Origin: Streptomyces sp. CB03234
GTDB lineage: Bacteria > Actinomycetota > Actinomycetes > Streptomycetales > Streptomycetaceae
Length of the DNA: 64,000 nucleotides
Assembly: GCF_001905885.1 (NCBI RefSeq)
Contig: NZ_LIYH01000009.1
Coordinates: forward strand, 1 to 64,000
Reading direction: 5' to 3'
Position 1 is the stretch's first letter; the number at the start of each line of letters is the position of its first letter. Below, piece by piece: positions 1-8,157 of this stretch. The notes under the pieces were generated by a model that saw nothing but the letters and a program-made list of their open reading frames with translations, was not told the DNA's origin and ran no database searches. The position numbers and the translations under genes are program-made.

Positions 1-860
1 AAGCGGACAGACACATCCGATCAACTGACTACCGGGTCAAAGAGACACGCTCTAGTCGCCCCGTTGCTGCCGTCGTTCACTGCTCGCCCGCAGGGTGGTG
101 GGACCGCTCCGTGTGATGAGCGGGCCGTGTTCACTGCCGTGGTGTACGTGCTGACCAGCGGTTCCGCCTGGCGGCACCTGCCGCCGACGTTCGGTACGTC
201 TCCCGCGACGGTGCATCGCCGGTTCACTGCGTGGACCAAGGCGGGCCTGTGGCGCCGGCTTCACCGGGCGGTGCTGGACGAACTCGGCGCCAGGGGCGAG
301 GTCGACTGGACCTCGGCGATCATTGACGCCGCCTCGGTCCGGGCGAAAAGGGGAGCACCCTGACCGGGCCGAATCCGGTTGATCGCGGGAAGAGGGGCAG
401 CAAACTGCACGTCCTGTCCGACGCTCAGGGCATCCCGCTGGCCGTAGCGGTGTCCGGGGCGAACCTGCACGACAGCCAGGCGTTCAAGCCGCTTATCCGT
501 GGCATTCCGGCGATCCGCTCCCGCCGCGGACGGCGTCGGCGCCGTCCCGGCAAGCTTCGCGCGGATAAGGCGTACTTCTCCGCCGACCACCTCACCTGGC
601 TGCGCGAACGCGGGCTCATCCCGCGCATTGCGCGCCCGGGGATCGAATCGGGCGAACGGCTCGGCCGGCACCGTTGGAAGATCGAGCGGTCGATCGCCTG
701 GCTGTTCGGCTACCGCCGCCTCACCGTCCGATACGAGCGAACCGGCTCACACTTCCTCGCCTTTCTCGGCCTCGCTGCCGCCCTGACCTGCTACAAGAAG
801 CTCTCAAGGCTGAAGTCGGGCAGCGGGAGACCGCAGCGGTCTCCCGCTGCCCGAACGTGA
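1..860 (+). CDS. IS5-type transposase in two frames, left end cut by the window
   Basis: This is a DDE transposase of an IS5-family element, needed only for its own transposition. The first frame is open from base 1 and ends at 363; recognisable similarity starts near 64 (APLLPSF) and runs through GSAWRHLPP and the first Asp region (IIDAASV). The second frame continues from about 351 as LTGPNPVDRG and carries the second Asp (GANLHDSQ) and the Glu-type motif (RWKIERSIAWLFGYRR). The frames meet at an AAAAGGGG run (346-353), which fits the programmed -1 slip used by this group. The start is not resolved: TTG at 64 is the first usable codon, but the true start probably lies upstream. The last 15 or so codons are encoded by a hairpin and look foreign to the family. 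Confidence 0.8.
816..854. terminator. 18-bp perfect hairpin at the IS/host boundary
   Basis: Two perfectly complementary 18-base arms (816-833 and 837-854) flank the loop CAG. The hairpin lies inside the last codons of the transposase second frame and just before the convergent merR stop at 888. It has no U-tract, but strong GC hairpins without U-tracts are usual terminators in Streptomyces. It most likely ends merR transcription, and the IS was inserted next to it. Confidence 0.6.
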
Positions 861-887
861 TCACCGGCCAGGCTGGGGCGCGATTGA

Positions 888-1709
888 TCAGGCCCGGGTC
901 ACCGGTGCCTGCAGTTCCGTCACCCAGTCGTCACGATTTTCCGGGCACTCCAGGTTGATCTCGCGGGGGTATCCGGTCGACTGGTAGTCGTTGGCGTCGA
1001 TCCAGCGGGCCAGGGCCTGGGCGGTGGGGAGTACGGCGTCCATCGAACCGCGGTGCACGATGGTCGCCGCCTGGTCGAGCGACGGCAGGTCGAGGATCCG
1101 GAAGGTGCCGTCCTGGAGAGGGGCGGAGACCTGGACGGCGGCGTGGACGCTGATCTTGCCTCCACCCTCCGGGGCGTCCTCGTAGTACGCGACGCCGGGG
1201 CCCGTGGGGGTGATACCCGCCGAGCCCAGGCACCGGAACAGCTCGTCGTAGAGCGGCCCGATGACCGGGCCGATGTCCTCGGGCTCGAAACTCGCGGCGG
1301 TCGCGGTCAGCTCCGCCACCCGGACGGAAGGGACGCTCTTGATGACAACGTCGTTCGTGGGCATGTGCCCCTCACTCTCGATCGCTCGGAGCCTCGCCTC
1401 GACCTGGATCAGCCGTGCTCCCGCGGCAGCCATTGCGGTCTCCAGTTCGGCCCGCCGCAGCCGCAGCATGCCGCGCAGTTCCTCGAGGCTGACCTTCTCG
1501 TCCACTATGTCCCGGACCTGCTGGAGAGTGAATCCGAGGTCTTTGAGCGCGATGATCCGGTTGAGGCGGGCGAGCTGGGTAGCGGTGTAGTAGCGATAGC
1601 CGCTGGCGGGATCGACGTGAGCCGGTCGCAGCAGTCCGGTCGCGTCGTAGTGACGCAGCATCCGGACCGAGACGCGGCCATGCCGGGCGAAGTCTCCGAT
1701 GGTGAACAT
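888..1709 (-). CDS. MerR-family regulator with GyrI-like effector domain
   Basis: This 273-residue protein starts FTIGDFARHGRVSVRMLRHY, the MerR helix-turn-helix with its wing. A coiled coil follows (about 75-115, RLRRAELETAMAAAGARL). The C-terminal half (about 130-270) is a GyrI-like small-molecule binding domain. Proteins of this layout (BmrR/TipA type) bind the spacer of a target promoter and activate it when a lipophilic or cationic ligand is bound. The chosen ATG has GGAG five bases upstream; a longer frame to 1736 lacks this. No target transporter is adjacent, so the regulon is unknown. The next gene on the left is an IS, so the original neighbour may be lost. Confidence 0.9.
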   Translation of the reverse strand: MFTIGDFARHGRVSVRMLRHYDATGLLRPAHVDPASGYRYYTATQLARLNRIIALKDLGFTLQQVRDIVDEKVSLEELRGMLRLRRAELETAMAAAGARLIQVEARLRAIESEGHMPTNDVVIKSVPSVRVAELTATAASFEPEDIGPVIGPLYDELFRCLGSAGITPTGPGVAYYEDAPEGGGKISVHAAVQVSAPLQDGTFRILDLPSLDQAATIVHRGSMDAVLPTAQALARWIDANDYQSTGYPREINLECPENRDDWVTELQAPVTRA

Positions 1710-1739
1710 GATGTCTCCGAGCTGACCGCCTGACACGGT

Positions 1740-2439
1740 GTGAGGGTCAAGAAGCTACTTGGCGGCCGGGGGACAGCGAAAACTCGGGGCTGCATCGGCT
1801 CAGTTGCATGGGCGTGCCCACGAGCGAGCAGTCCGTGACGAGACATCGCCACGTGAGACATCTTCTAAACCTATACCGGAAATTGCGGCGGAGACCGCAC
1901 CGTGGACCGGTTGGTGCCGTTTGGTTGCCTTCGCACTTTTGATGGCCGCTGGCATCACTGGTCTCGTCCTGGCGGGGTTACCAAGGAGTACGAGGAAGAC
2001 AACTCCGCAGATGAGCGCCCATCCCTGAAATCCGAGCAGGGCAGCATGACCCGCCGCTACATCATCTGGCGAAACCGTTACACCGCCGACGAACGGCCAC
2101 ATCTGTAGTCGACAGGGCAACCGTTGATTGATGCGGCACTAGTCAGCCGCAGCCCTTGGCGGGCTGAAGGCGCGCTCCGGCACCGTCTTCCCATTCACAT
2201 GTTCTGAGCACGGGACTGCGACCACTACTCGGCAGGCAACGGCTTCCGTTCAATCGCGTGGATCGTGACCTCCTGTTCCGACCTCGGCGCTCAGTTGGCC
2301 ACCACAGAACGACCGGATCCGGCGGCACGCACGCCAGGGAACCAGACCGTCCCGGACCACATGGAGGCCCTCGACGACACGCACCTGGTCAACGGCGCGA
2401 CCTTCCGTGAAGCGGAAGATGCCGAAGTAGCCGTCGAAG
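1740..2439. other. Stretch without a recognisable gene
   Basis: About 700 bases between merR and the gene remnants at 2440. Both strands hold only short open frames. The best is on the minus strand (1800-2120), a possible membrane protein with one hydrophobic segment (ALICGVVFLVLLG), but I see no convincing ribosome site and recognise no family. No RNA gene, repeat or clear promoter was seen. Confidence 0.4.
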
Positions 2440-2640
2440 CGGAATTAGCGGGTTCCTCGTGGCAGGGATGCGGGCGGCGGGCGAGGGCAAGTCGCCCGGG
2501 CCCGTACACATCGCGGGCACTATCGCAGCTCGAAAGCGCAGTCAGCAGCGCCGGTACGCATTTCGGCTCCGTGCAGCCGCCCACCCGACAGGCCGTCGCG
2601 CTCCGTGATGACGTGCTGAACGTCCTCGGCGGGTTCCCAG
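2440..2640 (+). pseudogene. Remnant of the lipoprotein-like gene paired with the Nramp transporter
   Basis: The stretch GPYTSRALSQLESAV and FGSVQPPTRQAVALRDDV (2499-2634) closely matches residues in the middle of the intact protein at 16754-17269 (GPYTSRTLSQLESAV, FGSVQPPTREATALRGDV). The N-terminal membrane segment and the C-terminal helix are missing, so it is a fragment. It is followed at once by an Nramp fragment in the same gene order as the intact operon, but on the opposite strand. The DNA has diverged considerably, so this looks like an old homologous copy rather than a recent duplication. Confidence 0.75.
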
Positions 2641-2646
2641 AGCGTG

Positions 2647-2751
2647 ATGGAGCGGCTCTATAGGCTGCTCGGGCTGGTCCTGCCCGTCTTCGTCGCCGCC
2701 GTGTGGTGGTTCCGCCCTGACTGGGGCGCCATGCGGCACGACACCACGTAG
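2647..2751 (+). pseudogene. Remnant of an Nramp-family transporter
   Basis: ATG at 2647 opens 34 codons reading MERLYRLLGLVLPVFVAAVW and then WFRPDWGAMRHDTT before TAG. The intact transporter at 15528-16757 has MERLYGLLGLALFVFVAAVW and WFGPDWGAMWHDTT in its middle, so this is an internal slice covering one membrane segment. The 5' part and everything after the slice are gone. Together with the preceding fragment it marks a deleted copy of the lipoprotein-like/Nramp operon. Confidence 0.8.
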
Positions 2752-2771
2752 GGCCCTGGCTGGCAGGGCCC
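2751..2771. terminator. Hairpin terminator after the yihY gene
   Basis: GGGCCCTG and CAGGGCCC form an eight-base stem around GCTGG, six bases beyond the yihY stop codon. It probably ends the minus-strand operon that starts at 5492. Confidence 0.65.
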
Positions 2772-2776
2772 CGCCT

Positions 2777-3751
2777 TCACAGCTTGCGGGTGTCGCGAGG
2801 CTCGACGTAGGGCTCTTCGCCGGGTGGGTGGCCGCTTTCGATGGCGCGGCCGCGTTCGAGCTCGGCGTTGAACTCCAAGCCGAGCAGGATGGCGATGTTC
2901 GAGATCCACAACCAGATCAGGAAGATGATGACTGCGGCCATGCTGCCGTAGGTCCTGTCGTAGCTGCTGAAGTTCGCCACGTACAGCGCGAACAGGGCTG
3001 AGGCGATGAGCCAGATGATGACGGCGATGATGCTGCCGGGGCTGATCCAGCGGAACTTGCGTTTGACGTTCGGGGACGCCCAGTACAGCAGCGCGATGAT
3101 CAGCATGAAGAGCAGGACCAGCACAGGCCATTTGGCGATGTTCCACACCGTGATAGCGGTGTCGCCGACGCCGAGAATCTCTCCCGTCTTCTTGGCCAGG
3201 GTTCCGGTGAACACCACGCCCACCGCCATGGCGGCCAGCAGGACGATGACGACGAGGGTGATGCCGAGCCGGGTGGGCAGGGTCTTCCACACGGGGCGGC
3301 CTTCGCCGATGTCGTAGACGGCGTTGGACGCGCGCATGAATGCCGCGATGTAACCGGATGCCGACCACAGGGCGACCGCGATTCCGATGATCAAAGCGAT
3401 GGTGGCCCGGCCCTGGTTGCCTTCCAGTTGTTCCAGGATACTGGTGAGGATGTCGCGGGCGGCTCCGGGTGCGAGGCTGCCGAGGTTGTCGATCAGCGGC
3501 CTGATCGTCGAGGTGCCCAGCAGCCCCAGGATCGAGACAAGGGCGAGCAGGGCGGGGAAGATCGCCAGGACGCCGTAATACGTCAGGGCGGCCGCCCAGT
3601 CGGTGAGGTTGTCCTCCTTGAATTCCTTCAGGGTCCGTTTGAGCACCCCCCACCAGGACCGCTTATGCAGATCGGTCGGCTTCTCGGCCGGCGACTGCAC
3701 GTTGGCCCCGGGGCGGGAAGTGTCGTTGCCATCCGCGTGGTGTCGTGCCAT
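2777..3751 (-). CDS. YihY/BrkB-family inner membrane protein
   Basis: This 324-residue polytopic membrane protein belongs to the YihY/virulence factor BrkB family (older name RNase BN). It has a family-typical start (WWGVLKRTLKEFKEDNLTDW, AAALTYYGVLAIFPALLAL), six or so hydrophobic segments between residues 55 and 280, and the hallmark RWISPGS...LFALYVANFSSYDRTYG region. The biochemical role of the family is unknown. The acidic C-terminal tail is cytoplasmic. GGAAGGGG lies before the ATG. It follows DUF3618 at a 76-base gap and may be the last gene of that stress-type operon. Confidence 0.92.
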   Translation of the reverse strand: MARHHADGNDTSRPGANVQSPAEKPTDLHKRSWWGVLKRTLKEFKEDNLTDWAAALTYYGVLAIFPALLALVSILGLLGTSTIRPLIDNLGSLAPGAARDILTSILEQLEGNQGRATIALIIGIAVALWSASGYIAAFMRASNAVYDIGEGRPVWKTLPTRLGITLVVIVLLAAMAVGVVFTGTLAKKTGEILGVGDTAITVWNIAKWPVLVLLFMLIIALLYWASPNVKRKFRWISPGSIIAVIIWLIASALFALYVANFSSYDRTYGSMAAVIIFLIWLWISNIAILLGLEFNAELERGRAIESGHPPGEEPYVEPRDTRKL

Positions 3752-3827
3752 GGCTCACCCCTTCCGGTAGGTGCCGCCGCACCGCCTCAGAAGGAGGAGC
3801 CCAGGCGGCGCGGCGGCTGGGGATGGT

Positions 3828-4508
3828 TCACGTGGAGCCGGGAGCCTGCTGGCGGGCTTCGTCGGCTACCTGCTGGCCGGACTGCCTGGCCTGCTCAGTG
3901 ACCTGCCCGGCCCGGTCCCGCGTCTCCTCCTTGGTGGTGCGGGCAGCCTCCGCAGCGGTGTCCTTCACCTCCTGAGCGGCCTGCTTGGCCGTCTCGGTGG
4001 CGTCCTCCTTCACGTGCTGCGCGGACTCCACCGCCGCTTGCTTGACCGGCTCAATCGCCTCACCCGCCTTCTCGGAGACCTGCGAGGCAGTCTGTTCCTC
4101 TGCCTGCGACGTCGGCAGGAGCGAAGCGGCCAGCAACCCGGCGCCGAAGGCGATCAGCCCGGCCGCCAGCGGATTACCCTGCGTCTGCCGCACGACCTGA
4201 TCCGGGGCGCTGCTGACTGCCTCGCCGACCTGTCCGGCGGTCTGACGGACTGTGTCCGCCGCCTGCCCGGCGCTCTCCTGCGCCGACGCGGCTGCCTGCT
4301 GCGTGCGGCCCTGAGCCTTCCCGGCGGTCTCCGATGCGGTCCCCATGACGCGCTCCCGTACGCCGGACACCGCCCTGCGGACTCGATCCGTGCGGCGGCG
4401 CGCCATCCGCCGGGGGCTGGTGCGCTCGGCCAGCCGGTCGACGTTCTCCGACAGCCGCTCACGGGTTGTTTCGATCTCGGTCCTCACTTGGTCGGGTGAC
4501 GTGCCCAC
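3828..4508 (-). CDS. DUF3618 protein with long amphipathic repeats
   Basis: The 226-residue product starts GTSPDQVRTEIETTRERL, the DUF3618 signature. A basic region, Ala/Gln/Thr-rich helical repeats, one membrane segment (LAAGLIAFGAGLLAASLLP, about 135-155) and a long charged amphipathic tail with 11-residue periodicity (ETAKQAAQEVKDTAAEAAR) follow. Such tails resemble LEA or apolipoprotein helices and may coat membranes during water or osmotic stress. GTG at 4508 is chosen because AAGGAGGAC precedes it by seven bases; a longer frame would run deep into the upstream gene. It overlaps that gene by 25 bases, so the two are translationally linked. Confidence 0.88.
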   Translation of the reverse strand: MGTSPDQVRTEIETTRERLSENVDRLAERTSPRRMARRRTDRVRRAVSGVRERVMGTASETAGKAQGRTQQAAASAQESAGQAADTVRQTAGQVGEAVSSAPDQVVRQTQGNPLAAGLIAFGAGLLAASLLPTSQAEEQTASQVSEKAGEAIEPVKQAAVESAQHVKEDATETAKQAAQEVKDTAAEAARTTKEETRDRAGQVTEQARQSGQQVADEARQQAPGST

Positions 4509-4891
4509 TGTGCGTCCTCCTTCAACGTCTCCACGGTCTGCTCCGGCTTCGGCGACACTTCCCGCATCCGGGAGCGGCCCATCACGAACAGCACGGCTGC
4601 GATCACCGCCCACACCGCGGTGATGATCAGCGCGGCCCAGCCCAGGTCCATCACATTGGCCAGGCCGAACATCGCCGCGAGCGATACGAACAGGGCGACC
4701 ATGTAACCGGCGAACCCGGCGCCGCCGAACATCCCGGCGGCCTTGCCCGCCTTGGAGGCTTCCTCACGGATCTCGGCCTTGGCCAGCTCCACCTCCTGCC
4801 GGAACAGCGTCTGTACGTCCGAGGTCACCTCCGACAACAGCTCTCCCACCGAGCGGTCCTGCCCGCGCGGCTCCGGCGTCATCGACGACAT
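4484..4891 (-). CDS. Phage-holin-superfamily membrane protein (Phage_holin_3_6 type)
   Basis: This 135-residue protein has the actinobacterial holin-like layout. An acidic N-terminus (SVGELLSEVTSDVQTLFRQE) leads into an amphipathic helix (VELAKAEIREEASKAGKAAG). Two membrane hairpins follow (about 50-110), then a charged tail. Despite the name, chromosomal members are not lysis proteins; with DUF3618 they form a widespread membrane-stress gene pair of unknown mechanism. GGAGG precedes the ATG. It sits one base after the stop of the upstream gene. Confidence 0.88.
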   Translation of the reverse strand: MSSMTPEPRGQDRSVGELLSEVTSDVQTLFRQEVELAKAEIREEASKAGKAAGMFGGAGFAGYMVALFVSLAAMFGLANVMDLGWAALIITAVWAVIAAVLFVMGRSRMREVSPKPEQTVETLKEDAQWARHPTK

Positions 4892-4892
4892 C

Positions 4893-5492
4893 TCACACCT
4901 CCGGGTAACCCGGCAGCTCCGGCCGCGCCGCGCCCTCGGGCAAACCAGGTGACCTGTCGTCCCGGGCGGGAGCTTGCTGCGGCCCCGGGGAAGAGTGCCC
5001 GGCCTTGCTGCCGGCCTTGGCCATCCTGCCGACGACCAGCCCCGCCAGCGCCGCTCCTGCCAGGAACGCCCCAGGCCGGCGCCTCGCGAACCCCTTCAGG
5101 TCCTCCGCCATGCCCTCCACGCCCTGTTTGTCCAGGTAGTCCGCCGCGCGGTGACCGCCATCGGCCACCTGCCAGACCAGGCTGCGGGCCGGGGAATCGT
5201 TGGGCGCATTGTGTGCCAGCCCGGCCAGATCGTCCGCCCACTGCCGCACCGTGTCTGCTGCGCGCTGGGTCTGGCTCTCCACCTCCTGCGTCACCCGTTC
5301 CCGCAGGTCACCCGCCGCGGTGCTGGCTTGCTGGCGCGCCTCCCCAGCCACCGTCTTGGCCTGCTCCATAGCCGTACCGGCGACGTCACCAGCCGCCTGC
5401 CTGGCCTGCTCGGCCGTGGCCGACGCCTGCTCCTTCGCTGTCTGCCCGGTCTGCTGGAAACCCCGGGCACCACCTTGCACAACCTCACCCAT
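4893..5492 (-). CDS. Apolipoprotein/LEA-like amphipathic helix protein
   Basis: First gene of the minus-strand operon, 199 residues. Residues 10-95 are Ala/Gln/Glu-rich with regular 11-residue repeats (EQARQAAGDVAGTAMEQAK), predicting long amphipathic helices. A structured segment (ADGGHRAADYLDKQGVEGM) and a single hydrophobic stretch (PGAFLAGAALAGLVVGRMA, about 140-158) follow, with a Pro/Gly-rich tail. The likely role is membrane or envelope protection under osmotic stress, inferred from composition and neighbours. AAGGAGGAG precedes the ATG. No family name is certain. Confidence 0.82.
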   Translation of the reverse strand: MGEVVQGGARGFQQTGQTAKEQASATAEQARQAAGDVAGTAMEQAKTVAGEARQQASTAAGDLRERVTQEVESQTQRAADTVRQWADDLAGLAHNAPNDSPARSLVWQVADGGHRAADYLDKQGVEGMAEDLKGFARRRPGAFLAGAALAGLVVGRMAKAGSKAGHSSPGPQQAPARDDRSPGLPEGAARPELPGYPEV

Positions 5493-6117
5493 CCGTCACT
5501 CCTCCTTCAGCCACGGGCCGGCCCACCTGGCCCTGCCACGGCCTCGCGGGCAGATGGGACCTGTCTTTTCAGGACACCTGCACGGGTGATCGCGCACCTT
5601 CAGACCAAACATCGGGATTCTGTGACCGACTGGCTGGTATCGGCGGATCGATGGCTGTGTCCCGGGAGTAGCGGCGGAACGGATCGCCTCACTGGTCGAG
5701 GGCCAGACGGTGCCGTTCGACATCACCTTGGGCCCGTTGGGCGCTGGGAACACAATCGGGGCCATGGATGGACGTCACGTGAAAGGGATGGCTCTCGGGT
5801 CCAAGTCGCGTGAGCCGTGGTTGTCCAGTACAGGAAGTACGCGTTTGCGGAGAAGGCCCAGCCCTGCAGAGCCTTGCAGCGGGCCGTTGAGCGTTTCGTC
5901 CGCGTCCCATCCTGTGACTCCGGAAGCTGACTTGCCTGTGAGTCCGGCACTGGCCCGGTACATCGCCGTCTCGGCCCATGCCCTGGGGCTGAAATAACAG
6001 CAACGGCCGAACGCTGGTATGCGTCTCACCGCGTCCGCCAGAGTGATCCGTGCGCGTAGTCGGCGCGCGCGCCCCAGCGTGCCGCCGAAGGGTCGGTGTG
6101 CCCTCTCGGTACCTCTA
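5493..6117. other. Stretch without a recognisable gene, left of the IS
   Basis: About 620 bases between the operon start and the insertion sequence. It must hold the promoter of the minus-strand operon, but no clear -10/-35 pair could be picked. Open frames on either strand (for example 5710-5997 plus, 5775-6131 minus) have no family I recognise and poor starts. Confidence 0.4.
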
Positions 6118-7010
6118 GGTTCTGTCGTCAAATGTCACGCCCACATCAGGAGTGAGGCGAGGGTGACGGCCGCCTCGTAGGACTGGGCTGTTTTGTCGTA
6201 GCGGGTGGCAATGCCGCGCCACTGCTTCAGGCGGTTGAAGCACCTTTCCACGACGTTGCGGTGCTTGTAGACCTCGCGGTCGAAGGCCGGCGGGCGGCCG
6301 CCGCGGCTGCCTCGCCGGGCCCGATGGCCGACCTGGTCGGCCCGCTCGGGAATCGTGTGCGGGATGCCCCGGCGGCGGAGCCAGGCGCGGATCGCCTTCG
6401 AGCTGTAGCCCTTGTCTCCCAGGACTTGATCGGGCCGGGTGCGGGGTCGTCCCGGGTCCGATGCGGGGCACTCGGATCGCTTCCATCACGGTGGTGAACC
6501 GGGTGCAGTCGTTGGTGTTGCCGCCCGTGACGACGAAAGCGAGCGGCCGGCCCCTGCCGTCGCAGGCCAGGTGGATCTTGCTGGTCAGGCCGCCTCTGGA
6601 CCGGCCGAGGGCCGGGTCGCGCAGCCCCCTTTTCGGGCCCCGGCCGCATGCTGGTGGGCCCGCACGACCGTGGAGTCAACGGACACCAGCCAGTCGATGT
6701 CGCCCGCCGCGTCCGCTTTCGCCTGGGTGGCCCGCAGCATCCGGTCGAACGTGCCGTCCGCCGCCCACCTGCGAAAGCGCGTATGGAGCGTGGCCCACGG
6801 CCCGTAACGCTCGGGCACATCCCGCCAGGCCGTCCCGGTCCGGAACTTCCACACGATCCCGTTCAGGACCCGCCGGTCGTCCAGCCGTTTCCGCCCCCGC
6901 AACGACGCGGGCAGCAACGGCCGGACGAACTCCCACTCGGCATCGGACAGTTCATGGCGACGTATGACGACACCATGATCCACCAGCGGTGATCATTTGA
7001 AGACACCGCC
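6118..7010 (-). mobile_element. IS5-family insertion sequence, 893 bp
   Basis: The element is bounded by imperfect inverted repeats. The left end reads GGTTCTGTCGTCAAATG (6118-6134); the right end, read on the other strand from 7010, is GGCGGTGTCTTCAAATG. Both ends abut TA, the short target duplication typical of part of the IS5 family. It carries one two-frame transposase on the minus strand. The rest of the element is fully used by that gene. Confidence 0.85.
6135..6983 (-). pseudogene. IS5 transposase with programmed slip plus a second frameshift
   Basis: The first part (6983 to about 6630) reads RRHELSDAEWEFVRPLLP through SVDSTVVRAHQHAAG, with the first catalytic Asp. At AAAAGGGGG (6625-6633, minus strand) a -1 slip continues into LTSKIHLACDGRGRPLAFVV and GGNTNDC, with the second Asp. 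Near 6449-6451 the coding frame changes again, back to the original one, giving VLGDKGYSSKAIRAWLRRRG and VVERCFNRLKQWRGIATRYD (Glu) before the stop at 6135. The first slip is normal for the family. The second looks like a one-base mutation or sequencing error and would truncate the protein. Confidence 0.8.
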
Positions 7011-7067
7011 TAGGACGCGACCATAACGTCCTGTCTCATCCGTGCAGCAACGAGGAGCCAACCAATC

Positions 7068-7305
7068 ATGGCCGTATGCGAGGTCTGCTGCTGGAAACGA
7101 CTATGAGATGTCGTTCGAGGTGCACGCCGCAGGAGCGGTACACACTTTCGACAGCATCGAGTGCGCCGCGCAAAAGATGGCCCCAGTCTGTGACAACTGC
7201 CAGTGCCGCGTCCTGGGCCACGGTGTTCAAGCGGAAGGGAAGTTCTTCTGCTGTGCGCATTGCGCCCGCCAGAAGGGATATGCACAAGTGGTGGATCACG
7301 CGTGA
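7068..7305 (+). pseudogene. Small Cys-rich metal-binding (metallothionein-like) protein, frameshifted near its start
   Basis: ATG 7068 with GAGGAG upstream begins AVCEVC, then hits a stop after 12 codons. A four-base insertion in the TGCTGCTGG run (about 7083-7092) throws it out of frame. After it, the expected product resumes: NDYEMSFEVHAAGAVHTFDS, IECAAQKMAPVCDNCQCRV, GHGVQAEGKFFCCAHCARQ. The CxxC, CxxCxC and CCxxC clusters indicate metal binding; relatives in Streptomyces are often labelled prokaryotic metallothionein, a name I give from memory. If the insertion is real, an in-frame start would have to come from upstream (7042) and would lose the first CxxC. Confidence 0.65.
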
Positions 7306-7359
7306 CAGCCCGTCCGCCGGTGGAATAGAGCTAAACGCCTGTGGCAATTGGTGGGCTTG

Positions 7360-7653
7360 CTACTCCGCCGCGGCCGCGTCGAAGTCGACCCCGTAGGGAG
7401 CGAGCGCGACGAGGGCCGCGAGGACGATCAAGTCCGCAGCGCCGAGGGCCAATCCGAGGATGGCGCGGGAACGGCGACTGGTCCTGCGGGCGAGTGCGGC
7501 CGTGCCGAGGACGAGGGCGCAGGGGCCGAGGACGAGGTTGAAGACCAAGAGTCCCACCAGCCCGGTGATGAAGGACGCGACAGCCATGGCGTCGGCGTCC
7601 CTGGGCCGTTCCTGCGAGCCAGCCCACGCGGTGGTTGTGGTGAAGAGGTTCAT
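7360..7653 (-). CDS. DUF4190-type small membrane protein
   Basis: The 97-residue product has two membrane segments (VASFITGLVGLLVFNLVLGP and AILGLALGAADLIVLAALVA) joined by a short basic loop (ARRTSRRSR), the usual DUF4190 layout. Function is unknown. AAGGAGGG five bases before the ATG fixes the start; the reading frame is open far upstream, but that part is antisense to the FAD-Rieske gene. It lies 39 bases downstream of the next small membrane protein on the same strand, so the two are probably co-transcribed. Confidence 0.78.
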   Translation of the reverse strand: MNLFTTTTAWAGSQERPRDADAMAVASFITGLVGLLVFNLVLGPCALVLGTAALARRTSRRSRAILGLALGAADLIVLAALVALAPYGVDFDAAAAE

Positions 7654-7691
7654 GATGTCCCTCCTTGCGCGGTTTCCGTGAGGCTTGGCGG

Positions 7692-7850
7692 TCAGTTGTT
7701 CCTCCGGTGCGTGCGGCGCTCGTGGATGGCGAACTGGAGCAGCCAGCCGAGGATGACCACCGCTGCGATGAGGCTGATCGGCGCAGGAACGTGCGCGACT
7801 GTGCCCAACAGCATCCAGAACATGAGGACAGCCGCGAGAAGGAAAAACAT
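7692..7850 (-). CDS. 52-residue hydrophobic membrane protein
   Basis: Two adjoining hydrophobic stretches (FFLLAAVLMFWMLLGTVAHV and SLIAAVVILGWLLQFA) form a small hairpin membrane protein with a basic tail (HERRTHRRNN). GGAAGG six bases before the ATG supports the start. No family is recognised. It reads away from the FAD-Rieske gene, whose promoter must lie between 7850 and 8158. Confidence 0.65.
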   Translation of the reverse strand: MFFLLAAVLMFWMLLGTVAHVPAPISLIAAVVILGWLLQFAIHERRTHRRNN

Positions 7851-8157
7851 GTCCGTCCTTCCAGGTGCGCTTGTGGTTATTGCGCCTTCCCAGGTGCCCA
7901 CCGCTGGTGGCCGGAAACAGCCGCATGGGGCACGTGACATTTGCCGTCTCGGCCCCGAGCCGAGTCGACAGCCGTTTCCTGGCCGACCGTTCGGTCCCCG
8001 ACACCCAGCCCACTGACCGTGCGAGGTGAGCGACGGTGGAACAAAGCGGTCGGCGGTTTGGTGGGAGTGCCGTCGGGTACCCGCGTGGCCGCCAGGCCTG
8101 CCCGAGGCGGCGGTCGCGCACAGCACACCGCGACACGAGAAGGAAGTGGGAGCGCGC

